Source: Clostridiales bacterium (lineage in GTDB: Bacteria; Bacillota; Clostridia; Tissierellales; Dethiosulfatibacteraceae). From it: 21,913 bases of DNA. The notes beneath the pieces are model-generated. The model did not search any database. It was not told the DNA's origin and was given only the letters and a program-made list of their open reading frames with translations. Both the position numbers and the translations under genes were made by a program. The stretch lies in the NCBI GenBank assembly GCA_003539375.1, contig DPPH01000186.1, positions 1-21,913 on the forward strand. The letters run 5' to 3'. This document shows positions 1-7,235 of this stretch, piece after piece (position 1 is the first letter of the stretch; each line of letters starts with the position of its first letter).

Positions 1-1127
1 CCCCAAAGGGAGTACAGTACCTTGTTTGCATGTAAGGGAAAAGCTTTTTTTATAGATACTATTGCACAGTTGTGAAAAACTCCCTCTAATGGGAAATCTA
101 TATCGACTATTTCAGGACACTGCATTTTCATCAGTGGCAAAAAAATTCTTTCTGTTGCTTTTCCTAAATAACAATCTTCCATTGGTGGTTTTCCAACTAT
201 TGTCGTTGGATATATTGGTCTTTCTTTTCTTGTGATTTTTTCAATATGAAAAACCGGGTACATGTCGGATAATGAATAGTAGCCAGTATGGTCACCAAAG
301 GGTCCTTCTAATCTAAGCTCATCTAGGTCCACATATCCTTCTAAAATGAACTCAGCATTTGCCGGTACGTATATATCGTTTGTAACTGATTTAACCAATT
401 CTACAGGTTTTTTTCTTAAATATCCTGCAAAAATCATTTCGTCAATCATCTTCGGCAGAGGTGCAGTAGCTGCATAGATTGTTGCAGGATCAGATCCAAG
501 GGCTACTGAGACGGGCATTCTTTTTCCTAGTTTTCTGTATTTCTCATATATCTCTCTGCCGTCTTTATGTAAATGCCAGTGCATTCCTGTAGTTTTTTTA
601 TCATATACCTGTAATCTATACATGCCAACATTTTGCTGCCCATTTTCAGGATCTTTAGTGAAAACAAGGGGTAGGGTAATATACTTACCTCCGTCTTGAG
701 GCCAGCACTTAATTATAGGAAGCTTATCTAAATTTGGTTCTTCAACTACTTCTTGACACGGAGCTTTTCCTACTTTTTTAGGGAATATAAAAGGTAGGGG
801 AGCTAGTTTTGGAATTGCTTTAATTTTTCCTTTGAGTGTTACGTAAGCACTTAAGTCTAGGTAGTCTTCTATCTCTTCTGCTATATCATCTAAACTTTCT
901 ACTCCAAGTCCTAAATTCAACCTCTCATAAGTACCTAAAGTATTTATTACTAATGGAAATTCCGATCCTTTAACATTGTTGAATTTTAATGCCTTACCGA
1001 ATTTTTTTGAAACCCTATCAGCAATTTCAGTAATTTCCAGTTCTGGATCTACTTCTACATCTATAATATCAATCAAATTTCTTTTTTCTAGATCACTTAT
1101 AAATCTGCTTAAATCTTTATATGCCAT
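1..1127 (-). CDS. UbiD family decarboxylase (3' end beyond window)
   Basis: The frame is open from an ATG at 1127 to the left edge, giving 375 residues; the C-terminus lies outside the window. An AGGAGGA ribosome binding site sits 5-6 nt before the ATG. Family hallmarks are N167-V-G-M-Y-R171 followed by LQVYD, the MHWHLHKDG block near 182-190, and LEGPFGDHTGYYS at 273-285. These match the prenylated-FMN binding and acidic active-site regions of UbiD enzymes, which reversibly (de)carboxylate aromatic or unsaturated acids and need the UbiX cofactor synthase. UbiD proteins are usually about 450-500 residues, so roughly 75-125 are missing. The substrate cannot be read from sequence. A menaquinone-pathway role is possible because a MenA-like gene lies at 15048, but catabolic aromatic decarboxylation is equally compatible. 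It appears to have its own promoter and to be separated from the SRP RNA by a terminator. Confidence 0.9.
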   Translation of the reverse strand, partial: MAYKDLSRFISDLEKRNLIDIIDVEVDPELEITEIADRVSKKFGKALKFNNVKGSEFPLVINTLGTYERLNLGLGVESLDDIAEEIEDYLDLSAYVTLKGKIKAIPKLAPLPFIFPKKVGKAPCQEVVEEPNLDKLPIIKCWPQDGGKYITLPLVFTKDPENGQQNVGMYRLQVYDKKTTGMHWHLHKDGREIYEKYRKLGKRMPVSVALGSDPATIYAATAPLPKMIDEMIFAGYLRKKPVELVKSVTNDIYVPANAEFILEGYVDLDELRLEGPFGDHTGYYSLSDMYPVFHIEKITRKERPIYPTTIVGKPPMEDCYLGKATERIFLPLMKMQCPEIVDIDFPLEGVFHNCAIVSIKKAFPLHANKVLYSLW

Positions 1128-1157
1128 ATAGTCCTCCTGAGATTTTATACTGTTTAA

Positions 1158-1186
1158 ATCTTAACAATTTTATAAAAAAGTGTCAA
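1158..1186 (-). promoter_or_regulatory. Sigma-A type promoter for the UbiD gene
   Basis: On the minus strand a TTGACA box (1181-1186) is followed after exactly 17 nt by TAAGAT (1158-1163), about 31 nt before the UbiD start codon. It lies just downstream of the SRP RNA terminator, so the UbiD gene probably has independent transcription. Confidence 0.75.
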
Positions 1187-1201
1187 TGTATGATTTTCAA
1201 C

Positions 1202-1230
1202 AAAAAAATAACACATTTCACTGTGTTATT
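1202..1230 (-). terminator. Intrinsic terminator of the tRNA-Ser/SRP RNA unit
   Basis: On the minus strand a 9-bp stem AATAACACA/TGTGTTATT (1222-1230 with 1207-1215) with a 6-nt loop runs into a run of T residues (1202-1208). It starts 4 nt after the predicted 3' end of the SRP RNA. Confidence 0.9.
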
Positions 1231-1233
1231 AAA

Positions 1234-1500
1234 ATCGTGCACCCTGCTTCGAATTATCATCACCTGCGTTACCCTAACAGTTAGCTCAAACTCGGATTGC
1301 CTGCGGCACATAAAGGGTTCTCCTTACCGCTGCTTCCTCCCGGATCTGACGGGGTTCAGAGATCTCTATTGCGCAGGACCAAATTATCAACACCACTTGA
1401 GAGGGGCAGACCAAACAAATCAAACCCTCGGCAGGGAATTCAACCTTGCTATAGCGGATTGCAAGTTACAGGGTGCCGCTACCTCCCCATCTAGCACGAT
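1234..1500 (-). ncRNA. ffs: Signal recognition particle RNA, large bacterial (Alu-containing) type
   Basis: Read on the minus strand, the 5' end ATCGTGC pairs with GCACGAT at the 3' end, giving a molecule of about 267 nt. The 5' part carries the Alu-domain signature GGGGAGGTAGCGG. The S domain shows the helix-8 core around ATCC-GGGA-GGAAGCAGC, with a GNRA (GGGA) tetraloop and the asymmetric AAGCAGC side that binds Ffh. This is the scRNA form found in Bacillota, longer than the 4.5S RNA of Escherichia coli. Its 5' end lies 2 nt after the CCA of tRNA-Ser, and a terminator follows at once, so the two RNAs are probably made as one precursor. Exact ends are inferred from base pairing. Confidence 0.95.
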
Positions 1501-1502
1501 AC

Positions 1503-1594
1503 TGGCGGAAAGGAAGGGATTTGAACCCTTGGGACGGTTTCCCGCCCATACGCTTTCCAGGCGTACACCTTCAGCCTGACTCGGTCACCTTTCC
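1503..1594 (-). tRNA. tRNA-Ser (anticodon GGA)
   Basis: A 92-nt class II tRNA reads GGAAAGG at its 5' end, pairing with CCTTTCC, followed by discriminator G and an encoded CCA (1503-1505). The anticodon loop CTGGAAA is closed by a TACGC/GCGTA stem, with anticodon GGA at 1556-1558, which reads UCC/UCU. The long variable arm GGGCGGGAAACCGTCCC and the T arm AAGGGTTCAAATCCCTT are intact. It is the first gene of a short unit with the SRP RNA. Confidence 0.97.
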
Positions 1595-1619
1595 ATAATT
1601 TAATTTTTCATGCTTTAAC

Positions 1620-1648
1620 ATTATACATAATCAAGGCTTCTATGTCAA
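1620..1648 (-). promoter_or_regulatory. Perfect consensus promoter for tRNA-Ser/SRP RNA
   Basis: On the minus strand TTGACA (1643-1648), a 17-nt spacer and TATAAT (1620-1625) end 25 nt before the tRNA 5' end. An exact match to the vegetative consensus fits a stable-RNA gene that must be highly transcribed. The next sequence downstream is the tRNA. Confidence 0.9.
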
Positions 1649-1703
1649 TTTATATCCAATATATGTCGTATTTTTTATTTTTTTGAAATATTTATAATAA
1701 TTT

Positions 1704-1732
1704 TTGATTTTTGGGTATATATGTATTATAAT
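1704..1732 (+). promoter_or_regulatory. Promoter of the DUF1858 gene
   Basis: TTGATT (1704-1709), a 17-nt spacer and TATAAT (1727-1732) lie about 31 nt before the ATG at 1764. The promoter diverges from the tRNA-Ser promoter; about 55 bp separate the two -35 boxes. Confidence 0.75.
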
Positions 1733-1763
1733 ACAACTAATCTATTTATAAAGGAGGATTACA

Positions 1764-1952
1764 ATGGCAATTACAAAAGATACTTTAATTGGTGATTTGC
1801 TTAAGGAAAAGCCTGAAGCTGCTGAAGTTTTATTCCAGTATGGAATGGGATGTATCGGATGTCCATCATCTCAAATGGAATCTTTAGCTGAAGCTGCACA
1901 AGTTCATGGTATAGATTTAGACGAATTAATGAAAGCAATTAACGAAAATTAA
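1764..1952 (+). CDS. DUF1858 small CxxC protein
   Basis: A 62-residue protein with an AAAGGAGG ribosome binding site. It has the compact helical DUF1858 pattern (T7-L-I-G-D-L-L, then F24-x-x-x-G-M-G-C30-I-G-C33-P), also described as the hybrid-cluster-protein-associated redox disulfide domain. The two cysteines C30 and C33 are the likely functional residues, forming a redox disulfide or binding a metal or cluster. Proteins of this family occur in anaerobes, often alone, and no precise biochemical role is established. It is monocistronic here: own promoter, terminator at 1973-1998, and convergent with the epimerase gene. Family assignment is firm; function is unknown. Confidence 0.85.
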   Translation: MAITKDTLIGDLLKEKPEAAEVLFQYGMGCIGCPSSQMESLAEAAQVHGIDLDELMKAINEN

Positions 1953-1972
1953 AACCTATATAAGAACATAAA

Positions 1973-1998
1973 AAGCCTGGTGGATTTCCACCAGGCTT
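1973..1998. terminator. Bidirectional intrinsic terminator
   Basis: An 11-bp perfect stem AAGCCTGGTGG/CCACCAGGCTT with a 4-nt ATTT loop lies between the convergent DUF1858 and epimerase genes. The plus side continues with TAAATTATTATTATTTATT. The minus side continues with TTTTATGTTC. It can end transcription from both directions and so closes the methylmalonyl operon. Confidence 0.85.
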
Positions 1999-2014
1999 AA
2001 ATTATTATTATTTA

Positions 2015-2422
2015 TTATTCTTCGTCTCTTTGACAAAGTTCTATTAGTACTCCCTTTGTACTTTTTGGATGACAGAAAGCTATCTTAGCTCCACCGGCTC
2101 CGTATCTTGGAGTTTCATCTATCATTCTAATCCCTTTATCCATCATTTCTTTTATAGCTTCTTCTATATTTTCAACTCTGTATGCTATGTGTTGAACTCC
2201 TTCTCCTCTTTTTTCGATATATCTACCTATTGGTCCATCTGGATCTGTAGATTCGAGAAGTTCTATCTCTGTATCTCCTATAGGTAGGAAAGCAGTTCTC
2301 ACTTTTTGTTCTTCAACTACTTCAGTTCCTGCTAGTTCCATTCCTAAAGCATCTTCATAAAGCTTTAAACTTTCTTCGATACTTTTAACTGCAACACCTA
2401 TATGATCTATTTTTTTTACCAT
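2015..2422 (-). CDS. mce: Methylmalonyl-CoA epimerase
   Basis: A 135-residue vicinal-oxygen-chelate (glyoxalase fold) protein starting at an ATG with an AGGAGG site. It opens with KKIDHIGVAVKSIEESLKLY, typical of methylmalonyl-CoA epimerases. Likely metal ligands are H7, H78 (GVQHIAYRV) and E128 (VLIEL), with an acidic residue of IELLES near 54 in the second strand. The enzyme interconverts (R)- and (S)-methylmalonyl-CoA in the cytoplasm, linking the mutase, which uses the R form, to biotin-dependent carboxylase or decarboxylase steps that use the S form. Length is normal. It is the last gene of the mutase operon, 10 nt after meaB, and is followed by a strong terminator; no decarboxylase gene follows. 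Confidence 0.93.
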   Translation of the reverse strand: MVKKIDHIGVAVKSIEESLKLYEDALGMELAGTEVVEEQKVRTAFLPIGDTEIELLESTDPDGPIGRYIEKRGEGVQHIAYRVENIEEAIKEMMDKGIRMIDETPRYGAGGAKIAFCHPKSTKGVLIELCQRDEE

Positions 2423-2432
2423 TTTTTCCTCC

Positions 2433-3371
2433 TTATTTCAAGTTTATCTTTTCTAAAATTTCATCTCTAATAGAATAAGGATCTACATCTCTTGATAAAA
2501 GTTGGTCGGCGTATTTTTTAATTCCGCCGTCGGATTCTGTCTTTTCTTTTATTAGTTTTTTAATTTCAAGTTCTACAAGATTGATCAGTTCATCTTCAAA
2601 ATTGTTCCTTCTTCTTTTTTCAAGATTTCCCGATTCATCCATGTATTCAAGATGAGAGTCAATTTCTTCTACTAGTTTATCTATGTTTTCATTTCTATTA
2701 GCCGTTACCATAACAATAGGTGGCCTTCTATCTAAATTTTCACTTAAATCAAGCATCATCTTTATTTCAGTAGCTGTTCTTTGAGAACCCATAAGGTCGC
2801 TTTTATTTACAGCAAAGATATCGCCTATTTCCATTATACCGGCTTTAATAGATTGAATATCATCCCCTAATCCAGGAACCATAACCATTACTACAGTATC
2901 TGCCGCCTTTACTATGTCAACCTCAGACTGTCCTACTCCAACTGTTTCTATGAATATATAGTCGCATCCGTAGGCATCAAGTACTTTTACTGCATTTCTA
3001 GTCTGCTTAGACAAACCACCTAAGTATCCTCTGGTACCCATACTTCTTATGAATACATTTGGGTCTAAGGCATGGTCGTTCATCCTAATCCTATCTCCAA
3101 GAATCGCTCCTCCGGAGAAAGGACTGGTCGGATCAACTGCAATAATTCCTATTTTCTTGTCTTTTTTTCTTAAATCTTTAACAAGCTTGTCCGTAAGAGT
3201 GCTTTTACCCGCTCCCGGAGGTCCTGTTATGCCAATCACGTGGGCATTACCGGTCTTCGGATAAATCGCCTTGATTATTTCTTCGCCGGCTTTTTCGTCA
3301 TTTTCTATTAAAGTTATAAGCTTGGCACAGGCTCTTTTATCCCCTTCAAGCATTCTTTCTATTAGTTCCAT
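2433..3371 (-). CDS. meaB: Methylmalonyl-CoA mutase-associated GTPase MeaB
   Basis: A 312-residue G3E-family P-loop GTPase (old name ArgK/LAO kinase). Walker A is GPPGAGKST at 50-58, the Mg/switch region contains DPTSPFSGGAILGDRIRM at 80-97 and ETVGVGQSE at 142-150, and the base-specificity motif is NKSD at 189-192. MeaB chaperones methylmalonyl-CoA mutase: it gates adenosylcobalamin loading and protects against or reverses inactivation. The N-terminus MELIERMLEGDKRACAKLIT matches the usual family start although the ribosome binding site (AAGG, about 10 nt upstream) is weak, which suggests translational coupling to the B12 subunit 23 nt upstream. The C-terminal helical part is complete. Confidence 0.95.
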   Translation of the reverse strand: MELIERMLEGDKRACAKLITLIENDEKAGEEIIKAIYPKTGNAHVIGITGPPGAGKSTLTDKLVKDLRKKDKKIGIIAVDPTSPFSGGAILGDRIRMNDHALDPNVFIRSMGTRGYLGGLSKQTRNAVKVLDAYGCDYIFIETVGVGQSEVDIVKAADTVVMVMVPGLGDDIQSIKAGIMEIGDIFAVNKSDLMGSQRTATEIKMMLDLSENLDRRPPIVMVTANRNENIDKLVEEIDSHLEYMDESGNLEKRRRNNFEDELINLVELEIKKLIKEKTESDGGIKKYADQLLSRDVDPYSIRDEILEKINLK

Positions 3372-3394
3372 TTTATCAAAGCCTTTTTTTATAA

Positions 3395-3790
3395 TTATTT
3401 ATTTACGTTATTTCTAATAAATTCTACTGTATCCTTTGTTGGAGTTCCTGGTGTAAAGATTGCCTTAACTCCCATTTCTTTTAGTCCAGGTATATCTTCT
3501 TCAGGGATTACTCCACCACCAATTACCATTATATCTTCTGCATTTTGTTCTTTAAGAAGTTTTATAACCTTTGGGAAAAGGTGATTGTGTGCTCCTGATA
3601 AAATACTCATACCTATTACGTCTACATCTTCCTGAATTGCTGCTGCTACTATTTGCTCAGGACTCTGTCTAAGACCTGTATATATAACTTCCATACCTGC
3701 GTCTCTAAGGGATCTGGCTATCATTTTAGCTCCTCTATCGTGACCGTCAAGACCAGGTTTAGCAACTAAAACTCTAATTGTTTTTGACAT
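3395..3790 (-). CDS. Methylmalonyl-CoA mutase B12-binding (C-terminal) subunit
   Basis: A 131-residue stand-alone cobalamin-binding domain (Rossmann-like). It carries the base-off/His-on motif D15-G-H17-D-R-G20, where H17 is the lower cobalt ligand, then the conserved SILSGAHN segment near 83-90 and GGGVIPEEDIPGLKEMGV further on. In most bacteria and in humans this domain is fused to the catalytic barrel; here it is a separate gene, as in several archaea and anaerobic Bacillota. It ends the route by which adenosylcobalamin is held over the large subunit's barrel. A TAGGAGG site precedes the ATG; the gene lies 33 nt downstream of the large-subunit gene. Confidence 0.94.
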   Translation of the reverse strand: MSKTIRVLVAKPGLDGHDRGAKMIARSLRDAGMEVIYTGLRQSPEQIVAAAIQEDVDVIGMSILSGAHNHLFPKVIKLLKEQNAEDIMVIGGGVIPEEDIPGLKEMGVKAIFTPGTPTKDTVEFIRNNVNK

Positions 3791-3823
3791 ATTAATTTCC
3801 TCCTACTTAATCTTCTTTTTATA

Positions 3824-5503
3824 TTAAAGCATTACATTTTGCTCGTATTCACCAAATACGTCTCTCATTACTCCACATACCTCGCCTAGAGTTGCATATT
3901 CTTTTACTGCATCTACTATATAAGGCATAACATTATCGTCACCTTCACAAGCTTTTCTTAAGGCTTCAAGTTTTTCTTCAACCGCTTCGTTGTTTCTTTC
4001 AGACTTAAGTTTAGTTAATCTTTCCTTCTGCATTTCTCCAACCTGTGGATCAACTTTTAGAAGTTCCTGCTTAGGCTCTTTATCAGATTTGTATTTGTTC
4101 ATACCAACAACTACTACTTCACCGGATTCTACTGCTTTTTGGTAATCATATGCTGCATCGGTGATTTCCTGCTGTATATATCCTCTATCAATTGCTTTAG
4201 GTGCTCCACCTAAGTCATCGATTTTATCAATATATTTCATTGCTTCATCTTCAATTTCTTTAGTCTTAGCTTCTACATAGTAAGATCCTGCTAATGGGTC
4301 AACTGTATTTGTTACTCCACTTTCGTTTGCAAGAATCTGTTGAGTTCTAAGAGCTATTGTAACTGAATCTTCAGTTGGAAGAGCTAGTGCCTCGTCTCTT
4401 GAGTTTGTATGTAGAGACTGGGTTCCACCTAATACTGCTGCAAGTGCCTGGATCGCTACTCTAACTACGTTGTTGTCAGGTTGCTGAGCTGTAAGAGTTG
4501 ATCCTCCAGTTTGAGTGTGGAATTTAAGCATCATTGATTTAGGGTTTTTCGCTCCAAATCTTTCTTTCATAATTCTAGCCCATAATCTTCTAGCTGCTCT
4601 AAATTTAGCAACTTCTTCTAAAAGATCGTTGTGAGCATTGAAGAAGAATGATAATCTAGGTGCAAAACTATCAACATCAAGTCCTGCTTTAATAGCCGCT
4701 TCTACATAAGCTATACCATCTGCTAATGTAAATCCAACTTCCTGTGCTGCTGTTGATCCTGCTTCTCTTATGTGGTATCCAGATATACTAATAGTATTCC
4801 ACTTTGGAACGTTTTCTGAACAGTATTCAAATATATCTGTGATTAATCTCATTGATTCTTCTGTAGGGAATATGTATGTTCCTCTTGCTACATATTCTTT
4901 TAATATGTCATTTTGGATTGTTCCTCTAAGCTTATCTGCTGATACTCCCTGCTTTTCTGCAACTGCTATATACATAGCAAGTAGTGCTGATGCCGGTGCA
5001 TTTATGGTCATAGAAGTACTTACCTTATCTAAAGGTATTCCATCAAATAGTATTTCCATATCTGCTAGTGAGTCTATTGCAACTCCAACTTTTCCTACTT
5101 CTCCTTCTGCTAAAGGATGGTCTGAATCGTATCCTATTTGAGTAGGTAGGTCGAAAGCTACTGATAGACCGGTAGATCCGTTTTCAACTAAATACTTGTA
5201 TCTTTGATTTGATTCTGCAGCTGTAGCAAATCCAGCATACATTCTCATTGTCCAAAGTCTACCTCTATGCATTGTAGGTTGATATCCCCTAGTATATGGA
5301 TATTCTCCTGGAAATCCTAAGTCTTCCATGTAGTCTAAATCTTTAATATCTTCCGGAGTATAAAGTCTTTCTACTTTTTCTCCAGACCCTGTTTTGAATT
5401 CTTCTTTTCTTTCAGGGAATCTTGATAACACTTTATCTAATTTTGTTTCTTCCCATTCTTTCTTTGACTTAGAAATTTGGTCAATTTTTTCCTTATCAAA
5501 CAT
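3824..5503 (-). CDS. Methylmalonyl-CoA mutase large (catalytic TIM-barrel) subunit
   Basis: A 559-residue protein with an ATGGAGG site before the start. It covers the TIM-barrel part of acyl-CoA mutases and lacks the B12 domain, which is the next gene. Key residues match the Propionibacterium enzyme numbering as I recall it: Y89 (TMRMYAGF), R207 (KEYVARGTYIFP) and H244 (SISGYH). Isobutyryl-CoA mutases have Phe/Gln and hydroxyisobutyryl-CoA mutases have Ile/Gln at the first two positions, so methylmalonyl-CoA is the best substrate call. Ethylmalonyl-CoA mutase is less likely but not excluded. The reaction is reversible rearrangement of (R)-methylmalonyl-CoA and succinyl-CoA. It heads the run mutase large, mutase small, meaB, mce, a complete functional set. 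Confidence 0.95.
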   Translation of the reverse strand: MFDKEKIDQISKSKKEWEETKLDKVLSRFPERKEEFKTGSGEKVERLYTPEDIKDLDYMEDLGFPGEYPYTRGYQPTMHRGRLWTMRMYAGFATAAESNQRYKYLVENGSTGLSVAFDLPTQIGYDSDHPLAEGEVGKVGVAIDSLADMEILFDGIPLDKVSTSMTINAPASALLAMYIAVAEKQGVSADKLRGTIQNDILKEYVARGTYIFPTEESMRLITDIFEYCSENVPKWNTISISGYHIREAGSTAAQEVGFTLADGIAYVEAAIKAGLDVDSFAPRLSFFFNAHNDLLEEVAKFRAARRLWARIMKERFGAKNPKSMMLKFHTQTGGSTLTAQQPDNNVVRVAIQALAAVLGGTQSLHTNSRDEALALPTEDSVTIALRTQQILANESGVTNTVDPLAGSYYVEAKTKEIEDEAMKYIDKIDDLGGAPKAIDRGYIQQEITDAAYDYQKAVESGEVVVVGMNKYKSDKEPKQELLKVDPQVGEMQKERLTKLKSERNNEAVEEKLEALRKACEGDDNVMPYIVDAVKEYATLGEVCGVMRDVFGEYEQNVML

Positions 5504-5539
5504 CTAATTACCTCCATTGATTACGTTTTTCATATATAA

Positions 5540-5606
5540 ATGTATAATACATCCGTTGGATTTGCAAGATTATTTGTAAAAATGAATTTTCTTTTTTACA
5601 TCTTGC
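5540..5606 (-). promoter_or_regulatory. Inverted repeats between CoA-transferase and mutase genes
   Basis: The 116-nt gap holds two structures. A 13-bp perfect palindrome ATGTATAATACAT lies at 5540-5552. Next to it is a hairpin of GCAAGAT (5564-5570) plus GTAAAAA (5576-5582) pairing with TTTTTAC (5593-5599) plus ATCTTGC (5600-5606), a 14-bp stem with a 5-nt bulge. On the minus strand the hairpin is not followed by a U run, so it is a poor terminator. It may stabilise or process the mRNA, and the palindrome may be an operator over a weak promoter (TTGCAA upstream, poorly spaced). The structures are visible; the roles are inferred. Confidence 0.4.
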
Positions 5607-5619
5607 ATTTTTAAACTTT

Positions 5620-7080
5620 TTAGTTTTTGAAAGCCTCATTAAAATCATGAGGTGTGTGTTTATATTTACAATTTTTTTCAGCTGATTTGACGTAGTTTCT
5701 TAAATGCTCTTTAAATTTTGGATGGACGCAGTTTTCTATGATTTTTTCTACTCTTTCCCTAGGGGATAAACCTCTTAAATCTGCCAATCCCTGCTCTGTT
5801 ACAACTACGTGGACATCGTGTTCTGTGTGGTCTACGTGTTTTACAAAAGGCACTATACTTGATATATCTCCTCCTTTAGCTGTTGATTTGGTCATGAATA
5901 TGGAAAGATATGCATTTCTAGCAAAATCTCCAGAGCCACCTATACCATTCATCATTCTTGATCCTGAGATATTAGTTGAGTTTACATTGCCGTAAATATC
6001 AAATTCTATAGCCGTATTCATAGCTATGACACCTAATCTTCTTATTATTTCAGGATTGTTGCTTATTTCTTCCGGTCTTAAGATTATATTCCTTCTATAT
6101 TTATGCAAGTTTTTATAAAAATCTTCCAACCTATTTGGGGATATTGTTAATGATGTACCTGAAGCAAATTTTATCTTTCCTGCATCCATTAAATCAAATA
6201 CAGAATCCTGTAAAACTTCAGAGTATATTTCCAAATCTTCAAACTTTGTTTCCTTAAGTCCTCCTAAAATAGCATTAGCTACACTTCCTACTCCCGATTG
6301 AAGGGGAAGAAGTTTTTCAGGTAGTCTACCTTCTTTGGATTCTTTTACAAGAAAATCAACTATGTGCTGGGCCATAATTTTTGAATCTTCATCTATAGGT
6401 GCAACATCTCGAGTACTGTCCTTTATATCTGTTACTACAACTGCTGCTATTTTTTCTATAGGACATTTTATGTAGGGCACTCCTATTTTTTCTTCTACCT
6501 TTGTTAAAGGTATCGGCTTGGTATGAGGTGGATTTTCTATGTCGTATACATCGTGGATACCTTCAAGGTCTATTGGTTGAGATGTATTTATTTCTATTAT
6601 TACTTTTTCAGCTTTTTCTACCAAAGCATTACTACAACCTATAGATGTAGAAGGTACTATACTTCCATCTTCGTTTAAGGCAACAGCTTCTATAACTGCT
6701 ACGTCGATATTTCCAAAGAAACCGTATTTTATCCATCTCGGCATATGACTTAAATGAATATCGGAAAATTTTACATCCCCCGAGTTAATTTTGTTTCTCA
6801 TATCACCGTTTGTTTGATAGGGATATCTTCTTTCTACAACTCCTGCTTTAGCAAGTTCTCCATCTAGTTCTTCCCCAACAGAAGCACCGGTTATTAAGTT
6901 GATTTTTAATCTTTCCCCTTCTTTTGCTCTTTTAGCTAATGCCAAGGGTACTGCTTTAGGATAGCCTGCCGGAGTGAACCCACTGGTTCCTACAGTCATA
7001 CCATCTTGTATAAATCGGGATGCTTTCTCAGCTGACATTATCTTTTTTCTTAGTACTTCGCTTCTGACTCTTTCTTTCAT
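5620..7080 (-). CDS. Acetyl-CoA hydrolase/CoA-transferase family protein (succinyl- or propionyl-CoA:acetate/succinate type)
   Basis: A 486-residue cytoplasmic enzyme of the Cat1/AarC/ScpC family. I chose the ATG at 7080 (MKERVRSEVLRKK) because AAGGAGG lies 5 nt before it; a longer frame to 7110 has no such site and runs into the leader hairpin. Visible landmarks are the N-terminal GTSGFTPAGYPKAVPLALA, the probable catalytic glutamate E288 in IYSEVLQDS (covalent glutamyl-CoA intermediate), the oxyanion-type loop GIGGSGDFARNA and VTEQGLADLRGLSPRER near the C-terminus. Family members move CoA between acetate, succinate, propionate or butyrate. Next to methylmalonyl-CoA mutase, a succinate/propionate role is the natural inference, but the exact acid pair cannot be read. 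It has its own promoter and structured leader. Confidence 0.88.
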   Translation of the reverse strand: MKERVRSEVLRKKIMSAEKASRFIQDGMTVGTSGFTPAGYPKAVPLALAKRAKEGERLKINLITGASVGEELDGELAKAGVVERRYPYQTNGDMRNKINSGDVKFSDIHLSHMPRWIKYGFFGNIDVAVIEAVALNEDGSIVPSTSIGCSNALVEKAEKVIIEINTSQPIDLEGIHDVYDIENPPHTKPIPLTKVEEKIGVPYIKCPIEKIAAVVVTDIKDSTRDVAPIDEDSKIMAQHIVDFLVKESKEGRLPEKLLPLQSGVGSVANAILGGLKETKFEDLEIYSEVLQDSVFDLMDAGKIKFASGTSLTISPNRLEDFYKNLHKYRRNIILRPEEISNNPEIIRRLGVIAMNTAIEFDIYGNVNSTNISGSRMMNGIGGSGDFARNAYLSIFMTKSTAKGGDISSIVPFVKHVDHTEHDVHVVVTEQGLADLRGLSPRERVEKIIENCVHPKFKEHLRNYVKSAEKNCKYKHTPHDFNEAFKN

Positions 7081-7098
7081 ATAATCCTCCTTATTAAA

Positions 7099-7199
7099 CA
7101 AAAAATACACAGATATCCAGCTCTGCTGTCACCGTGTATTGAATGCTCTGAAAACAGGGGTAAGCCCGTCTTCCACAAACAAAAGGGTATAATTTAATT
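7099..7199 (-). promoter_or_regulatory. Structured 5' leader with terminator-like hairpin (unassigned, possible riboswitch or attenuator)
   Basis: The roughly 120-nt leader of the CoA-transferase gene forms two stem-loops on the minus strand. P1 is GAAGACGGG (7165-7173) with CCTGTTTTC (7150-7158), 9 bp including two G-U pairs. P2 is AATACAC (7134-7140) with GTGTATT (7104-7110), enclosing an inner CAGC-AGA-GCTG hairpin (7118-7128) and an asymmetric loop rich in GA. P2 runs straight into TTTTTT, then the AAGGAGG site of the gene, so it resembles an intrinsic terminator or attenuator. I could not match it to a riboswitch class that I know. Confidence 0.5.
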
Positions 7200-7205
7200 G
7201 ATTAT

Positions 7206-7234
7206 ATAATATATTATTATATAGTGTATGTCAA
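7206..7234 (-). promoter_or_regulatory. Promoter for the CoA-transferase leader
   Basis: TTGACA (7229-7234) is followed after 17 nt by TATTAT (7206-7211) on the minus strand, placing the start of transcription near 7199. The -35 box begins one base after the DUF3870 stop codon. The spacer and surroundings are almost pure AT. Confidence 0.7.
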
Positions 7235-7235
7235 T

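Noticed and set aside
1121..1579. Open plus-strand frame of about 150 codons
   Set aside because: It lies antisense to the SRP RNA and tRNA-Ser genes, lacks a ribosome binding site and has no protein-like composition.
7081..7199. Cobalamin, TPP, SAM, T-box or c-di-GMP riboswitch in the CoA-transferase leader
   Set aside because: None of their conserved cores (B12 box, CTGAGA, T-box sequence and so on) is present; it is reported as unassigned instead.
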